This document shows, in pieces, positions 6,237-6,697 of a stretch of DNA of 6,697 nt; within the stretch, counting starts at the first letter, position 1, and each line of letters starts with the position of its first letter. Source of the stretch: Candidatus Krumholzibacteriia bacterium (GTDB lineage Bacteria; Krumholzibacteriota; Krumholzibacteriia; LZORAL124-64-63). The position numbers and the translations under genes are program-made. Location: NCBI GenBank assembly GCA_030643455.1, contig DAOWLV010000182.1, positions 1-6,697 of the forward strand, given 5' to 3'. The notes beneath the pieces are model-generated. The model was not told where the DNA came from and did no database searches. It was given only the letters and a program-made list of their open reading frames with translations.

Positions 6237-6662
6237 ATGAATTCCTACATCATCAAGCGCATCGGCATGGCCAAGATGATCGGCATGGCTTTCGGTCTGC
6301 TCGGGTTCTTCATGATCCCTTACTTCTGGCCGGGCGAAAGTATGTGGCTGCGGGTGGGCATCCTGATGTGGTACACGACCCTGGGCGCCATGATCGGGAT
6401 CATGGGCATATTCGACCGCCATCCCATGTTTAAGTTTCGTATGCCCTTCTGGTTTCGCGGCCCGGTTTTCGGCGCCTGGGCCAATCTGGTTCTGGCCTTC
6501 CTGATGCACGACAAGCTGAGCGTGCTCATGCAGCAACTTGAAGGCGCGTTCAGCGGAATCACGAGCCCGTTCTGGATCGTGCTGGAAGGAGCGGTGCTGG
6601 GATTGGTGATTGACGCCGTGACCACGAAATTCGCCGGCGAGGGGCTTCCCCGAACAGGATAG
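6237..6662 (+). CDS. Small four-helix integral membrane protein, family not recognised
   Basis: This is a 141-residue protein ending at TAG 6660-6662. The strong GGAGG at 6227-6231 selects ATG 6237 over GTG 6225. Four hydrophobic stretches fit transmembrane helices: about 12-31 (ending 'PYFWP'), 37-58, 74-91 and 107-126. A basic N-terminus (K7, R8, K13) and a basic loop after helix 2 ('RHPMFKFR', 61-68) suggest by the positive-inside rule that both ends and that loop face the cytoplasm. The loop after helix 3 carries 'HDKL' (91-94). Helix 4 begins 'SPFWIVLEGAVLG', with an acidic residue (E117) and another at D126. The short tail reads 'KFAGEGLPRTG'. I see no enzyme or transporter signature and do not recognise the family. 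It is divergent from the dehydrogenase-pyk operon with 152 bases between the starts. No convincing promoter of its own is visible; TATTCT at 6189-6194 lacks a good -35 partner. Confidence 0.85.
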   Translation: MNSYIIKRIGMAKMIGMAFGLLGFFMIPYFWPGESMWLRVGILMWYTTLGAMIGIMGIFDRHPMFKFRMPFWFRGPVFGAWANLVLAFLMHDKLSVLMQQLEGAFSGITSPFWIVLEGAVLGLVIDAVTTKFAGEGLPRTG

Positions 6663-6697
6663 CATTCCACCTGCCGGGCCCGGTGCGGAACCGCCAC
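6663..6697. other. Right-edge noncoding tail
   Basis: These 35 bases follow the membrane-protein stop. They hold the palindrome CCGGGCCCGG at 6674-6683 but no T-run after it within the window, so it cannot be called an intrinsic terminator. No gene start is visible. Confidence 0.4.

Noticed and set aside
5742..6665. A 307-codon minus-strand frame covering the intergenic region and the membrane protein
   Set aside because: It crosses the dehydrogenase in another frame and is antisense to the membrane protein. Its translation is rich in His, Pro and Arg, with no motif.
1..6697. CRISPR array, tRNA, rRNA, insertion sequence or phage-type defence module
   Set aside because: There are no regularly spaced repeats, cloverleaf-like segments, terminal inverted repeats, or transposase, nuclease or toxin motifs. 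The genes read as ordinary chromosomal content plus one large exported protein.

Overview
The window is about 60% GC by eye and densely coding. It carries five genes: one cut by the left edge and four complete. The best clue to the host is a ~928-residue secreted protein. It has a signal peptide, Asp-rich calcium-type loops of the kind 'DDDxDGxxDED', a Fn3-like segment, and a C-terminal domain that runs from 'VFPNP' through 'SGIYLYIV' to a final 'FVIIR'. That architecture is typical of the Fibrobacteres-Chlorobi-Bacteroidetes (FCB) superphylum. Combined with high GC and clear Shine-Dalgarno sites, it points to a GC-rich candidate lineage such as Krumholzibacteriota, Eisenbacteria or Latescibacterota rather than to classical Bacteroidetes. 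This placement is inference; there is no rRNA or other phylogenetic marker in the window.

Layout, left to right. (1) 1-819, plus strand: the C-terminal part of an AI-2E/PerM-family membrane permease. (2) 820-973: an AT-richer gap that probably holds the promoter of the next gene. (3) 974-3760, plus strand: the large secreted protein of unknown function. (4) Only 27 bases later, in convergent orientation, the end of pyruvate kinase (minus strand, 3788-5239). (5) Immediately upstream of pyruvate kinase on the same strand, an HSDL2-like short-chain dehydrogenase (5251-6084). Its stop codon overlaps the Shine-Dalgarno of pyruvate kinase, so the two form a tight operon. A TTGACA-containing promoter candidate lies at 6136-6164. 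(6) 6237-6662, plus strand and divergent from that operon: a small four-helix membrane protein I cannot name.

The dehydrogenase-pyk pair is the only convincing operon. Pyruvate kinase makes pyruvate and ATP at the end of glycolysis. The dehydrogenase is probably an NAD(P)-dependent enzyme acting on hydroxyacyl, terpenoid-alcohol or similar lipid-like substrates, and its link to pyk is not obvious. The permease, the secreted protein and the small membrane protein are separate units. I see no tRNA, rRNA, CRISPR array, insertion sequence or phage gene.

I did not find a clear new multi-gene system. The points most worth a second look are the secreted protein (including a symmetric four-cysteine cluster), the K+-independent signature in pyruvate kinase, the missing tetrad asparagine in the dehydrogenase, and the unassigned four-helix membrane protein.
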